Under the pieces are notes generated by a model. That model had not been told where the DNA came from. It searched no databases and was given only the letters and a program-made list of their open reading frames with translations. A stretch of 64,000 nucleotides of DNA from the NCBI RefSeq assembly GCF_031755915.1, contig NC_083389.1, forward strand, positions 26,171,501-26,235,500, in the 5' to 3' direction. This DNA comes from Ziziphus jujuba (lineage: Eukaryota > Streptophyta > Magnoliopsida > Rosales > Rhamnaceae). The position numbers were made by a program, and so were the translations under genes. Every line of letters starts with the position of its first letter. Positions within the stretch are counted from its first letter, which is position 1. Positions 23,283 through 35,311 of this stretch are shown piece by piece.

Positions 23283-26200
23283 ATGGCATCCGTGAAGTAT
23301 GATATTTCGCTATTGGATCGCGACACCAAATTTGCGTTATGGCAAGTTAAGATGCGAGCTGTTCTTGCGCAGATGGATTTGGAAGATGCGCTATTAGGGT
23401 TTGATAAAATGCCCTCGTCTTGGAATGCGGAAGAGAAACAATGGAAGGATCGTAAAGCCCTAACTCAAATTCAACTTCATCTCTCTAATCAGATTCTGCA
23501 GGACATTTTGAAGGAGAAAACTGTGGCTGCATTATGGCTGAAATTGGAGCAATTATGCATGACGAAAAGTTTGACTAGCAAATTGCATCTGAAGCAGCGA
23601 ATTGTATTCTCATCGTATGTCTGAAGGTATGTCTTTGGCTGGTCACTTAACTGTCTTTAAGGAAATTGTTGCTGATTTAGAGGCCATGGAGGTTAAGTAC
23701 GAGAATGAGGATTTAGGGTTGATTTTGCTATGTTCGCTGCCTTCTTCATATTCGACTTTTAGAGATACGATTTTATATAGTCGTGAGAAGAGGTTTATGA
23801 TGCTTTGTTCTCTAAGGAAAAGATGAAGCAGCTTGTAGTGGGATCCGAGATTCAAGCAGAAGGTCTTGCTATTAGAGGCAGGACGCAAGAGAGGAATTTT
23901 GGTGGTGACGGAACAGGTAGATCAAAATCAAGTAACAAGGAAAAGGTGTGTAGGTATTGTAAGAAGAAAGGACACATTAAATCAGAGTGTTATAAATTAC
24001 AGAATAATAATAAGAGGTCTGTTGCTAATCAAAAGAGAAGGCAATAGGACAATTCAAGCCAAGCCAGTGTTGCAGAAGATAATTACAGTGATGGAGAGCT
24101 CCTTGTTGTCTCTGATAACTCGAAACCTAGTGATGAGTGGATTCTGGATTCTGGCTGTACGTTTCATATGTGTCCCAATCGGGATTGGTTTTCAACATAT
24201 GAAACTGTATCTAAAGGTGTTGTGTTGATGGGAAATAACGCATATTGTAAGATTGCAGGTGTTGGAACAGTCCGGATTAAGATGTTTGATGGAGTTGTCA
24301 GAACACTGGGGGATGTGAAACACTTTCCAGATTTGAAAAGGAATCTCATCTCATTGAGTACTCTTGATTCGAAAGGGTACAAGTACACTGGTGAAGGTGG
24401 AGCTCTGAAGGTTAGCAAAGGTGCTCTCGTTGTGATGAAAGGGCAGAGAAAATTTGCCAAGTTATATATCTTGCAGGGCTCTACTGTTACAGGTGATGCA
24501 GCTGTTGCTACGCGTGCTCTGTCCAATTTTGATATCACTAGACTTTGGCATATGCGTCTTGGTCATATGAGTGAGAATGGTATGGCTGAGTTGAGCAGAA
24601 GAGGACTTCTTGACTGTCAGAGTATTAGTAAATTGGATTTTTGCGAGCACTGTGTCTTTAGGAAGCAGAAGAGAGTCAGATTCGCAAAAGGCATTCACAA
24701 CACCAACGGGATACTTGATTATATACATTATGATCTATGGGGACCATCTAGAGTGTTTTATAAAAGAGGTGCCAGTTATATGTTAACCATTATTGATGAT
24801 TTCTCTCGGAGACTTTGGGTATTCTTTTTGAAACAAAAGAGTGAAATTTTTGCTATGTTTAGAGATTGGAAGACCATGATAGAGAAGCAAACAGGGAAGC
24901 AGATAAAACATTTGCACACTGACAATGGCTTGGAGTTTTGCTCCGACGAGTTTAATGGCTTATGCAAGTTAGAAGGAATTATGAGACACCATATAGTTCG
25001 TCAAACTCCACAACAAAACGGTGTCGCAGAGCGAATGAATAGGACAATAATGGAGAAGGTATGCTGCATGCTTTCTAATGCTGGTTTGCCAAAGTCGTTT
25101 TAGGCTGAAGCGGCTTCTACAACTTGTTTTCTCATTAATCGGTCTCCTTCAACTGCTATTGACAAAAAGACTCCTCTATAGGTATGGTCTAGTACTCCTG
25201 TTGATTACTCTAATTTGAATATTTTTGGATGTCCTACATATGCTCATGTTGATAATGGAAAACTAGAACCCAGATCTATTAAGTGTGTTTTTCTGGGTTA
25301 TAAGTCTGGTGTTAAAGGATATAAACTGTGGTGTTCTGAAACTGGTAAGATCATAATTAGCAGAGATGTTGTTTTTGATGAAAATGCTATGCTGCGAAAT
25401 TTGCCTTCTAGTGATTTTTCTGATACAAGTCAGCAAAAATCAAGTACACAGGTTGAGTTTCAGATTGGGTCAGGATCTACATCAGAGTTGACACCTCAGC
25501 CTAGTTCATAGACACATGGTGGTGCTGTCCCTCCAGCACCACAATATTTGATCGCTAAGGACAAGCCTAGAAAAGATGTTAGACCTCCACAGAGATATGC
25601 TGAGGTTGATTTGGTTGCCTATGCCTTGAATGTAGCAAAGAGTATTGATTCAAATGAAGAGCCTTCTACTTGTTCAGAGGCAGTTAGTTGTGATGATTCT
25701 GATAGATGGATGATTGCTATGCAGGAGGAGATAAAGTCTCTACATAAGAATGGTGCATGGGAGTTGGTAAGATTGCCCACGGGTAAGAAAGTTGTTCATT
25801 GCAAATGGACGTTCAAAAGAAAGGAAGGGATACCTGGAGTTGAAGAAACCATATATAAGGCAAGACTAGTTGCAAAGGGTTATAGTCAGATTCCAGATGT
25901 TGACTTTACAGATGTGTTTTCACTAGTTGTAAAGCATAGTTCAATTAGAGCGTTGCTGGGTATTGTGGCTTTGCATGATTTTGAGCTTGAGAAGTTAGAT
26001 GTGAAGACAACATTTTTACATGGTGAGCTTGAGGAGGACATCTACATGCAACAACCAGAGGGCTTTATAGTTTCAGGTAAAGAGGACTATGTGTGCTTGT
26101 TGAAAAAGTTCCTTTATGGTCTGAAACAGTCTCCCAAGCAATGGTACCAGAGGTTTGACTCATTTATGACCTCTAATGGTTTTAAGAGATGCAATTATGA

Positions 26201-27218
26201 TACTTGTGTTTATTTTAGGAGGAGTGATGATGGGTCGTTTGTTTACTTGCTTTTGTATATGGATGACATGCTGATAGCAGCCAAGGATAAGAGAGAGATA
26301 AGAAAGGTTAAAGCCCAACTTAGTAGAGAGTTTGAGATGAAAGATTTGGGAACGGCAAAGAAGATTCTAGGAATGGAGATTCTTAGAGATAGACAGGCAG
26401 GCAGATTGTATCTAAGTCAGAAAGGATATATTGAGAAAATACTTAGTAGGTTCAATATGCAGAATGCCAAACCTATTAGTACACCATTAGCAGCTCATTT
26501 CAGGCTTTCATCTGCTTTATCTCCTCAATCAGATGATGATGTTGATTATATGTCTCGAGTTCCATATTCTAGTGCAGTGAGATCTCTCATGTATGCTATG
26601 GTTTGTTCACGTCCAGATTTGGGATATGCAGTTAGTGCGGTTAGTAGATACATGGCGAACCCTAGTAAAGAACATTGGAAAGCAGTTCAGTGGATTTTCA
26701 GATACTTGCGTGGCTCTTCTGATGTTTGTTTGCAGTTTGGGAGGACTAGAGATGGAGTCATTGGGTATGTAGATTCTGATTTTGCTGGAGACTTGGATAA
26801 AAGAAGATCTCTCACTAGGTATGTGTTTACTATTAGTGGCTGTGCTATTAGTTGGAAAGCTACTTTGCAAAATACAGTTGCGTTGTCAACTACTGAGGCA
26901 GAGTACATGGCTATTACTAAAGCTTGTAAGGAAGCTATTTGGTTGAAAGGATTATTTGGTGAGCTTAGTGATGATTTACAAATTACCACAGTATTTTGTG
27001 ATAGTAAGAGTGCAATCTTTCTCACGAAAGATCAAATGTTTCATGAGAGGACAAAGCATATAGATGTTCGGTATCGTTTTGTGTGTGATGTTATTGCTTG
27101 TGGTGATATTGCTATTCGCAAGGTGAGTGCTCATGATAATCCTGCTGACATGATGACTAAGACACTTCTAGTAGCTAAGTTTGAGCATTGCTTGGACTTG
27201 GTTGGTGTTCGTTGCTAA
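23283..27218 (+). pseudogene. Broken gag-pol polyprotein of copia element
   Basis: Gag begins with ATG at 23283 and runs intact to about 23600, where the frame shifts (stop at 23622-23624). A second frame change lies near 23805-23826. A zinc knuckle (CRYCKKKGHIKSECY) is near 23950-23995, followed by a stop near 24045. The protease-integrase part (24168-25100) keeps the HHCC region and the integrase core but ends at a TAG at 25101-25103. More in-frame TAG codons lie near 25180 and 25509. The reverse transcriptase-RNase H part (25548-27218, 556 codons) is still open, with YMDDML near 26258 and the usual [10 protein letters not shown] end. The element cannot make a full polyprotein, though the RT-RNase H part could in principle be read. 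Confidence 0.92.
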
Positions 27219-27314
27219 GCTTTGGTTTTGTGTGGAAAAGGATGGCAACTGTTATCGAAGATTGGAGTTTTGTGTGTTTTATTCCTTATATGGAATTCGT
27301 GACAAGGTGGTGAT

Positions 27315-27728
27315 TGTTAGAGTCGGTGACCCGAATTCTTGTTGACCCGATCCGGAAAGCTCGCGGTGCGACTCGTTTGATGAAATCTATTTTGAGAAAA
27401 AAAAAATGGACTCTGTGGTGGTAGCGGAGGGCGAGGGCCGATAGGCCCGAGACCGTAGCAGCGCCCCCGCGGTATAGACCTTTCCAATTTTTTAGTTTAT
27501 TTCGTCCGTGCAATATATATATATATATATTTCGGGGGTTTTTTTTGTTGTATTTTTTTTTTTTAGGATTTCAATCGCTCTATTTTGCTCACCTTTTGTA
27601 CTAATATTTATTAATAAAAATTTACCTTTCTTTATCCGTAGTTTTTCTCTATCAAGGATTTTTCACATAAATATGTGTGTTTTATTTTATTTTTCTATTG
27701 CTATTGTTTAATTCTATTTTTTGTAACA
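27315..27728 (+). repeat. 3' LTR of decayed copia element
   Basis: This 414-base copy starts TGTTAGAGTCGG after the purine-rich stretch AAGGTGGTGAT and ends TGTAACA. Compared with the 5' copy it keeps more C and G in its left half but fewer in its right half. Confidence 0.9.
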
Positions 27729-28953
27729 GTTTTCATAATTCAGGAAATAATTGTGACCTTCTTTTGTCTTTTTCAGCCATCCCTTCATAAATTAAGAACA
27801 GATAATTCATATCTATATATATATATATATATATTGATGTAGTTGAATTCATTATGGAAGAATTCCTTCGGGAACATGCAAAATGTAAAAGAGCCAACTA
27901 CTTTTTTGACGATAGTTTTAGTTTATATTAATGATCATTTTGAAAAGTGAAAAATGTTCTTAGTTTTGGCTTTAGCTCTTATAAATTAAGCAAACCGACC
28001 ACAATTACACAAATTATACATATCGATTAACTAAATTAATGTGTTAAATATTGTTAAATTCATTCCTTTTATTTTAAGCGAAAAGAAGAAAAAAAATGGT
28101 TTTGTTTCTATGGGAGGAGATCTTCTCAAATCCCAACTATGCAATCTGTAATATATACAATATAATATATAATTCCACATTAGAATGATGTTCAAAGCCT
28201 TCAATCAAAAAAAAAAAAAAGCCTTCAATCATTTTATATGCACCAAAATAAAAATAATAATAATAAAATAAAAAAGGGAAAGAAAAAAGCCGTCAAGCAC
28301 ATACAAAGACAAATACCAAACTAATAAGGTCAGAGTTTAGACACATCAATGAAATTGAAAACTGGTCCCCAAGTGTCATAACAGAAAAAAACAGAAAAAA
28401 AAAATGGAAAAAGATTTGGATGTGAGTTGATGGGCAATGCCTGTGTTCACATGCCAAATCTTTTGCAAAAAGATGTCAAAATGTTCTTTTTATTATTGTT
28501 ATTATTATAATTTTCATAAAATAGAGCTTTTTTTTTTTCACAACCTGTATATATGTTTTTTTTCTTTTTTTCTCTTGTTTTTTTATTTTTTTTGGTATAG
28601 CTTTCACATTAAATGCATCCTCTCTCAAAGCCCATTACTTCCCTGCACCAAACTTTCTGCCTCATTATTTCCCCAAAAAAAATAAAAAATAAAAAGTAGA
28701 AAACTTTCTGCCTCATTTTCCCACTGACCCGCTTCTTTTGCCTTAGTTGTGTATCCTTTACACTGATTTCATTATTTTTCATATCTCTTCCACTTGGTTT
28801 CCCTCCTTTTAACCCTTTCACACCCTTTCTTTGACCAATCTCTTTCTCTCTCTATTTAAACCCATCCTATAAATTACTTCTTCTTGTCTCTGACTCTTTG
28901 TGTGTCTCAAATATTCAGTGAGCTTTTGGGATTTCTGTGTGTTTTTGTGAAAG
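27729..28953. other. Promoter region of CASPL1E-like gene
   Basis: This AT-rich flank lies between the copia 3' LTR and the CASPL1E-like start. A short duplication of 'actttctgcctcat' flanks an A-rich run near 28650-28715. A TATA box precedes the gene. No other coding sequence was seen. Confidence 0.6.
28868..28874 (+). promoter_or_regulatory. Probable TATA box of CASPL1E-like gene
   Basis: TATAAAT lies 86 bases before the ATG, preceded by a CT-rich run (28840-28855). The distance suits a leader of about 50 bases. Confidence 0.5.
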
Positions 28954-30942
28954 ATGGAGAATCAGAAAGGAAGTAATGATGGTAAAATAGATGGGTTGGA
29001 AAGCAGAGGGAGGGAAGTGATGGTGGCAAACCAGAGAACAACTGGGACTTGTGAGTCACTTCTAAGGATTTTAGCCTTGGCACTAACTTTGGCAGCTGCT
29101 ATAGTTCTTGGGGTTAATAAGCAAAGCAAAGTTGTTCCAATTAAGCTTGTGGAAGGTCTTCCACCTCTTAATGTTTCAGTCCCTGCAAAGTGGCATTACT
29201 TGTCTGCCTTTGTGTAAGTTCCTTCATGTTTATGAGTATTAACACTGATTTGTTTTTGCAATTCTATAATGACTTTTTGGTTTAGAATTGTTAAATTCCA
29301 TGTTACATACTATGGCTTATGGGAGAAAATTTTAATCATGTGGTACTTATTTTCTTTCGGGGTTAACTTGCTGTTTCCATATCATTCATTTAGGATAAAG
29401 CAACAGAACCTAACAATTTCCTCTTTTATTTGTTTTCTGTCAAAATGATTTTGAAAATGGTGTTTCTTTCTTTCATATTTTTTTGCTTCTACAAAGAATA
29501 TAATGATAGACAAGTAAGAAAATATCCAGCAATTGAGGCAAATAGATTAAAAGATCTTTTTAGTTTATCTTATAAGATAGATGAATTAGATAAGCAGAAT
29601 TCATGCAATTAATGTGGGATTAGTACACAACCAGTATGCAAAATTAAACTATTACTTGTTTCCAAGATAAATCTTTAGGATAGTATAGTTTTGGAAAATA
29701 CCCAAAAGAGATAGTTAGTTCGAATTTTTTTTTTTGGCCTAAAAGAAGGAATATAAAAACCTTTCGAATATAAAAACCTTTCTGTTTCTGAAACTGATCC
29801 CACCCACTTGATGATATCCCAATTCAAGTTTTATTTTCTTTTTTTGGGTAAATAATTCAAGTTTTATTTTCAAGCACACTAAATGAGCTTGTCAGCATCA
29901 ATTGGGTATGAAAGTATTTGTAAATTCGTATGTCTTTTGATCTATATATCCCTACCCCATCCTTAGTATCCGATGTACAATTATTGTATTCATTTATAGT
30001 ACCCACCGGAAGTCTAGGTTGTTATTGTACTCCATTTTCATTTGTAATACCCACCGGAAGTACAGGCTGTTATTGGTCTCCATAATATTAACATTACTAT
30101 TTCACAAAGATATAAAGAAAATTCAATGTAATCCCACTTTATACATTTCCCACAAGACCCACTTGAACAATTATTCATTGTGACAGCTGTCGACTTTATT
30201 AAAGAACCCCACCTTTCCTTTGATTTTAAGATTCTTTTTCTTTTTACTCTTTTTTTTTTTTTTTTGGGTCAAAATATGGTAAATTAAAATGATTGACAAT
30301 AAGATAAATGGTTCAAAGAGTTTGTTTCCCTTGTAAATGACAATCACATGCAAACAAATAGTATGAAATAAGCTGTCGGTTAAGAAATTAACGTTGGATT
30401 TCACAATTGAAAGATAACCAACACATGGCTCTAGGAATATGGAAGCTATTTTGAGATTTTTTCGGTTAAAAAAAAAAAAAGAACGAAAAAAAAATTAAAA
30501 AGAGTAGTCCTTCAGAGATATATTCTGATATGCATACATGGGTTTTTGATCAACTTCTAAATTTAGATTCAATATCATGGTTTTTGGCAGGTACTTTGTG
30601 GTGGTTAATGCAGTAGCAAGTGCATATGCAGCAGTTTCACTAGTTCTTTCACTTGCAAACCGTGGAGGAAAAAGCAGCTCATCATCATCAAGGTTGGTGG
30701 TGATCTTCCTTGATGTGATAATGGTGTCGTTGCTCTTCTCGAGTATCGGAGCTGCAGGTGCTATAGGACTCATGGGGCGTGAAGGAAACAAACATGTGCA
30801 ATGGAAGAAAGTCTGCAACACATTTGGAAAGTTTTGTGGGCAAGCAGCAGTTGCAGTTATACTGTCGTTGTTGGGATCAATTGCATTTGTGTTCCTTGTT
30901 ATGCTTTCAGCTAGGTCACTTCACAAGAAAATTACCAAGTAG
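28954..30942 (+). CDS. CASP-like membrane protein, subfamily 1E-like
   Basis: Two exons (28954-29213 and 30591-30942) give 203 residues. The start is the first ATG after the TATA box. Four membrane segments are visible. Segment 1 (LLRILALALTLAAAIVLGV) holds the conserved Arg and segment 3 the conserved Asp (FLDV). The loop GAAGAIGLMGREGNKHVQWK is shared by the family, and the end is ARSLHKKITK. KQSKVVPIKLVEGLPPLNVS matches Arabidopsis CASPL1E1/1E2 (AT4G15620/30), from memory. Intron 1 sits at the same codon and phase as in the CASPL1D-like gene (before YFV), but the second intron is absent. The product should be a plasma-membrane protein; its role is unknown. The gene is convergent with the PPR-like gene. 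Confidence 0.93.
29987..30083. repeat. 48-bp tandem duplication in CASPL1E-like intron
   Basis: Two adjacent copies contain TACCCACCGGAAGT and TGTTATTG with a period of 48 bases (for example ACCCACCGG at 30001 and 30049). They differ at several bases, so this is an older duplication. Confidence 0.85.
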
Positions 30943-31575
30943 TAAAAAATAGATAGATAAAAATGATCTACTCTTCTTGTCTTACAAAATCCCTGTAGAA
31001 CAACTTTTTCACTTTTCTTACTCTGTTCTGGTTCTGTTTTGGTGAACTGCTTCAGTAAATGTCAAGTAGGGTTTCCTTTCAGAAGTCGGTTGTGGTTGAT
31101 TTTCTTTTGTTGCTTATTCATTTATGTAGAAATTTGGGTATCATGAATGTTTAAAAGTTTCTTATTGGTTTTATCCCAACCAGCAAAAGGTCTGGCAATG
31201 CGTCGCGTTACTCAGGGTCAGATTATTGAACTAAATCTATGCTATGTGCCCATTAAAAGTTTCACTCGGGGAAAAAAACAATAAAAAAAATTCTTCCCCG
31301 AATAATTTGATAATGAATTTCTTCTATTTAATTTTCCAATACCCTTTGAATAGCATATTATTTGATTATTCAGTTTCAAGCAGTCAAATGCTTAACATTG
31401 CATTTTTCATTTGTTTGTAAGAAATGTAAATAATCATAACAAAGTAAAAAAATAATAAAATTAAGTATCGCACCTCTTCATTAAAAAATACAAAAGATAA
31501 AAGCAAAATGCCTATCCTTTCTCTCGCCCAAGGCCACAAATAAAGTTGGTCCAGCGCTGCTTCAGGAGAAAATCT
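30943..31575. other. Convergent intergenic region
   Basis: This 633-base stretch lies between the stop codons of the CASPL1E-like gene (+) and the PPR-like gene (-). It should hold both 3' UTRs. Nothing else is recognised. Confidence 0.6.
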
Positions 31576-34500
31576 TCAAGCTAGAATACCTTCTTTGCTA
31601 GTTAGTTCTAAGTCTTCCATATTTATTGTAACCTCTAAGCCATTCTTTAATAGAGCATTGATCATGGCAGGAATATCAGATTTCAAAGATGTAGCTAACT
31701 CCTGGGAAAAGACACAGGAACATGATTACGTCAGCTCACTTTCTAAAAACCCATTATTGAACAATGTAAGTCAAAATTTTCTAAAATAACAGCATAATAC
31801 CAGACACAGTAACTAGTAAGTAGTAACTACCTTCTTGTTTTCTTCTTTTTGGTGCTTAATAACCTCCAAGGGCCACTCATTTACTAGCTTTTGAAGCTCA
31901 ACCAAAATGTTTGACTTCTTTGCTTCAGGTAGATTCTGACATGCATCAACAAAGACATCACTTGATGCAGTTAGACATCACTTCTCTGGAAATAATAGGC
32001 TTGCTTCATTCGCCCGAAAGTGAACAGTTACTCTAATAAACACTTAGTAGTTGGTTCCGATTTTAAATTAACATTTTATTCCTATGTAAAGAATAGCACA
32101 AAATCTCGAAAGAGGAAACATCCGACATACATCAACAAATAGTAAAATACTCTATACCAATTATGAGATCAGGCATTAGCTATATTTGCTTTGTGCAAGT
32201 TGATTACCAATTCAATTAATATGCTAGAAGACATCACTTCTCGGGAAATAATTGACCTATTTCATTCACCCGATAATGAGCAGTTGCTCCAATAAAGACT
32301 AGTTGGTTTAGATTTTAAATTAATATTTTATTCCTAGGTAAAGAGTACCAGCAAAATCTCTAAAGAGGAAACATCTGTGCACCACATTCCAGTTCTCTAA
32401 ATGAGGTATAAAGCAACGATGGAAGCCTTAGCCACTGGGTGGAAGTGGGTTTACTTCCTTCTTTTCCCTCTCTTCAGTTTTTGTTTTGCCTTTTCTTGTT
32501 ATTTTTGGAGAAGGGTTGGAGAGATAAACAAACTTCTCTCATACCATAGAGAAAAAGGGAAATTAGGGTACCTGACTTAGGACTTGAATGACAGCGGCAG
32601 CATCCTCAGCCTTTCCTTCTAATAGAAGATACTGAAAAGATAAAAGCACCATCATAGGTTTACATGTTAAAAATTGTACTAAACACTTTCTTCACTTTTT
32701 AACCAGTTATGTTTTAGCAGTTCTCTCATATACCTTATACTACTAATAGTATGCATGTCTAATCTCAAGGATATGTCAATCTGGTTCTGATACATGTGCA
32801 GGGAAAATGGGGAAAGCTATGACATTTATTACCTTAGCACATGAAAATCCAGTCACAAGAGTGTGCTGCTTCATTGACTCTGATCTCAACTTCTCAATTT
32901 TCAACAGTGACTCAGTGTCTCCTATAAATAAGAACTCGAAATTATTTAGAAAGAATAAGTTGTCAAAATTACTTTGAGCCAACAAAAAGCATAACTTCTA
33001 AACCTCTTTTTTAATCAATATAACAAGCATATCTCCAAAACATTGGTGATACTTAAAATGACACTCCCAAATGAAACTTACAGGCGATATAAGTCTATGC
33101 ATATCAAGGTTACAATGTATTTTAGGAGTGAGCTCAATAGAAAAAAGTTCAATTGAACAGTATTTCTATCTTTATAACAGAGCTTTTCATGTAACCAACC
33201 CTCCTTATCCAGTAAATTACTAATAATAAAACAAGGTGCAACCCAAGCCTACAAGAAGACAGCCAAGTATAACTATACTATAACTATACTATAACATAAG
33301 AAAACTGAAATAGACCTATTTTAGCAGCAAAATCCATCCACATGTCAAAAGAGGTTTGCCTTAGCTTGACTCCAGCCTTGACAAACATCTTCGAGTACTT
33401 CGACATCAATGGCCAATCATTAGTATTGTAACAAATGCTGCAAATGGTCAGTTCAAATATAAAATTAAGATCATAATTAACATACCTGAAGGAATTAAAA
33501 GAGAAAAAGATAGTAGGATAATTTTAGGTAACAAATATCTACTTTTATTTTTATTATTATTGAACTCTATAGACCATTATAAATTTGTTTCCGCAATGCT
33601 TAACAAAGATAACATCAAGAATTGACAAAGGTGGAGATGTTACATGATGAAGATGAAAAATGAAATGGAATTAAATTCTTAAATTTGACAATTGTGGTAT
33701 AACCTGCACACCTGAAAACAATATCTGCTGTACCAGCTTGCAATGGTAAGTCATTCCTTTTCAGAAGTTTCATTATCTCCTTCATAAGGTCAGCATTGTT
33801 GTGCTTTTTAGCATACAACTGGACCAGTATCAGAACAAGCAATTATTAAATGCAAACGGTAAGCACTAGAAACCAAACAGTTCTATGGAAAAGCTGAAAC
33901 ATCATAACTACCAGTAAACTGTGAGCAGATGCAATACTAGGAGTTAATCCATAAATATTATGCTTCCACAGAGTCTTCTTGCCTGTAAACATGAGCAAAA
34001 TCATTTTGATAGAGAAAGATGTCCAATAGAATACACTGATCTGCCAAGTGCCAAGTATAATAGAAAAGAATCTTTGCATGTCAGAGCTCTAACCAATAAC
34101 TACCATAGTACAGGAATGGCAAATAAGCTACATTAATTTCATAACAATCAAACAAATCTATATACAAAACTGATGAGCGAAATAGATTGTTCACATTAAA
34201 TATATAAAAAATGGAAGTCAAAGTTCTGTCATAAAAATGCACAATTATGTGGCTTACCAAAGTCAATGGCCTCTACACGAACACATGCCTTTGTAACTTC
34301 ACGACAGAGGTTGCAATTAAAATTAGAACTTATCCGAAGATTTGATAGTCTCTGCAACCAAAACCAGGGCATAAAACTGTCAAGACTAACAACTTAAAAG
34401 TTCACATCGGGGAAGATATGAACAGGTAATATATCATCATAAATATGTGAGATAAAAAAAAACTAACAAATCGTCGGAGGTTGTGCAAAATGTCGAAAAG

Positions 34501-35311
34501 AAGCTTAATATCATCATGGTTTTTACAATTTTCAATCAAAGACCATAACCAAGCATTTGGGGGCATTGTTCTTTTAACCACAACAGATTGGAGCATTTGA
34601 TCATACGACTCCTTTACAGCCTCTGCATTTCCAAAAAAGAATCAAAACATCACCAAACGAACTAGAAAACAATTTCAAAAATTTACACCAAAGGAAAAAT
34701 CATCAACCTGTTGGACTGCCGTCGATTGTACCACTCGCTTTCGCAGAAAAATGTGCTCGGGACAATGTTCTCATATACATAGCGCATTGTTTGATTTCTA
34801 AATAATCTCCTCCAATAAACCCTACACAATTCAGTATCATATGTTACCCCCCCCCCCCCCCCCCCAAAAAAAAAAAAAAAGCTTCATTTGATTCAATCAT
34901 ATAATCAGATATTTTTTCCAAGACAATGAGAATGAAGTTTCTACTATTTTCATTTTCTTTTTTCTTTCATTTCCTCGTTATTCTCAGTAACCAAACAGTA
35001 AAGAGTATCAATTTCCAAAATGATATTCAATTCGTTATTTTTCACTTTTCTACGGATTTCTTAGTAAGCTTACAAAATGAATTTCACCAAAAGGTATAAA
35101 AAATAAAAATAAAAAAATTCAGAATTGAATTGTTGAAGGTACCAGAGGAGAACGAGGTTCGGGAGGAGAAGGTGCTGTGATTCCGCCATGGAAGAGAAGT
35201 GTGAGGGGCTTCGATTGGTAGTACATCCGGAGCAAGAAACCGATCCGAGTTGAGAAAAATCGGAAATTTGAATGCTCGACTGAGTCCGCGAGCTTTCGAA
35301 ACTGCTTGCAT
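31576..35311 (-). CDS. Helical-repeat (PPR-like) protein, probably mitochondrial
   Basis: Eleven exons on the minus strand: 35311-35143, 34821-34708, 34622-34468, 34351-34258, 33982-33912, 33818-33712, 33437-33316, 32921-32833, 32631-32572, 31935-31831 and 31701-31576. Phase is kept at every join, giving 403 residues. The N-terminus (MQAVSKARGLSRAFKFPIFL) is basic with no early acidic residue, as in mitochondrial presequences. The rest is a run of helix pairs resembling degenerate PPR/TPR repeats, such as NAWLWSLIENCKNHDDIKLL, SIASAHSLLLYAKKHNNADL and SFDMWMDFAAKIGDTESLLK. Plant proteins of this type act mostly in organelle RNA metabolism or translation, but I could not place this one in a named subfamily. 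Intron 1 holds a long C/A homopolymer junction and intron 9 a diverged direct repeat. No break was seen. Confidence 0.82.
31973..32375. repeat. Diverged direct repeat in intron 9 of the PPR-like gene
   Basis: Two copies of about 150 bases (31973-32122 and 32229-32375) both start AGACATCACTTCTC and end GAGGAAACATC. They differ at many sites and are separated by about 106 bases. This may be an old duplication or two copies of a small unknown repeat. Confidence 0.8.
34847..34880. repeat. C19-A15 homopolymer junction
   Basis: Nineteen C's are followed directly by fifteen A's in intron 1 of the PPR-like gene. On the gene's own strand this reads T15 then G19. Confidence 0.95.

Larger units (their letters stand above)
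22888..27728 (+). mobile_element. Ty1/copia LTR retrotransposon, decayed
   Basis: The element has two LTRs (22888-23249 and 27315-27728), a tRNA-iMet type primer binding site after the 5' LTR and a purine-rich tract just before the 3' LTR. Internal remnants are in copia order: gag, protease, integrase, reverse transcriptase, RNase H. LTR ends are TG...CA at the 3' copy; the 5' copy starts TA, a mutated end. Flanking 5-mers are GTTTC and GTTTT, a target duplication with one change. The reading frame is broken in several places. It lies between the two CASPL genes and is transcribed toward the CASPL1E-like gene. Confidence 0.93.
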
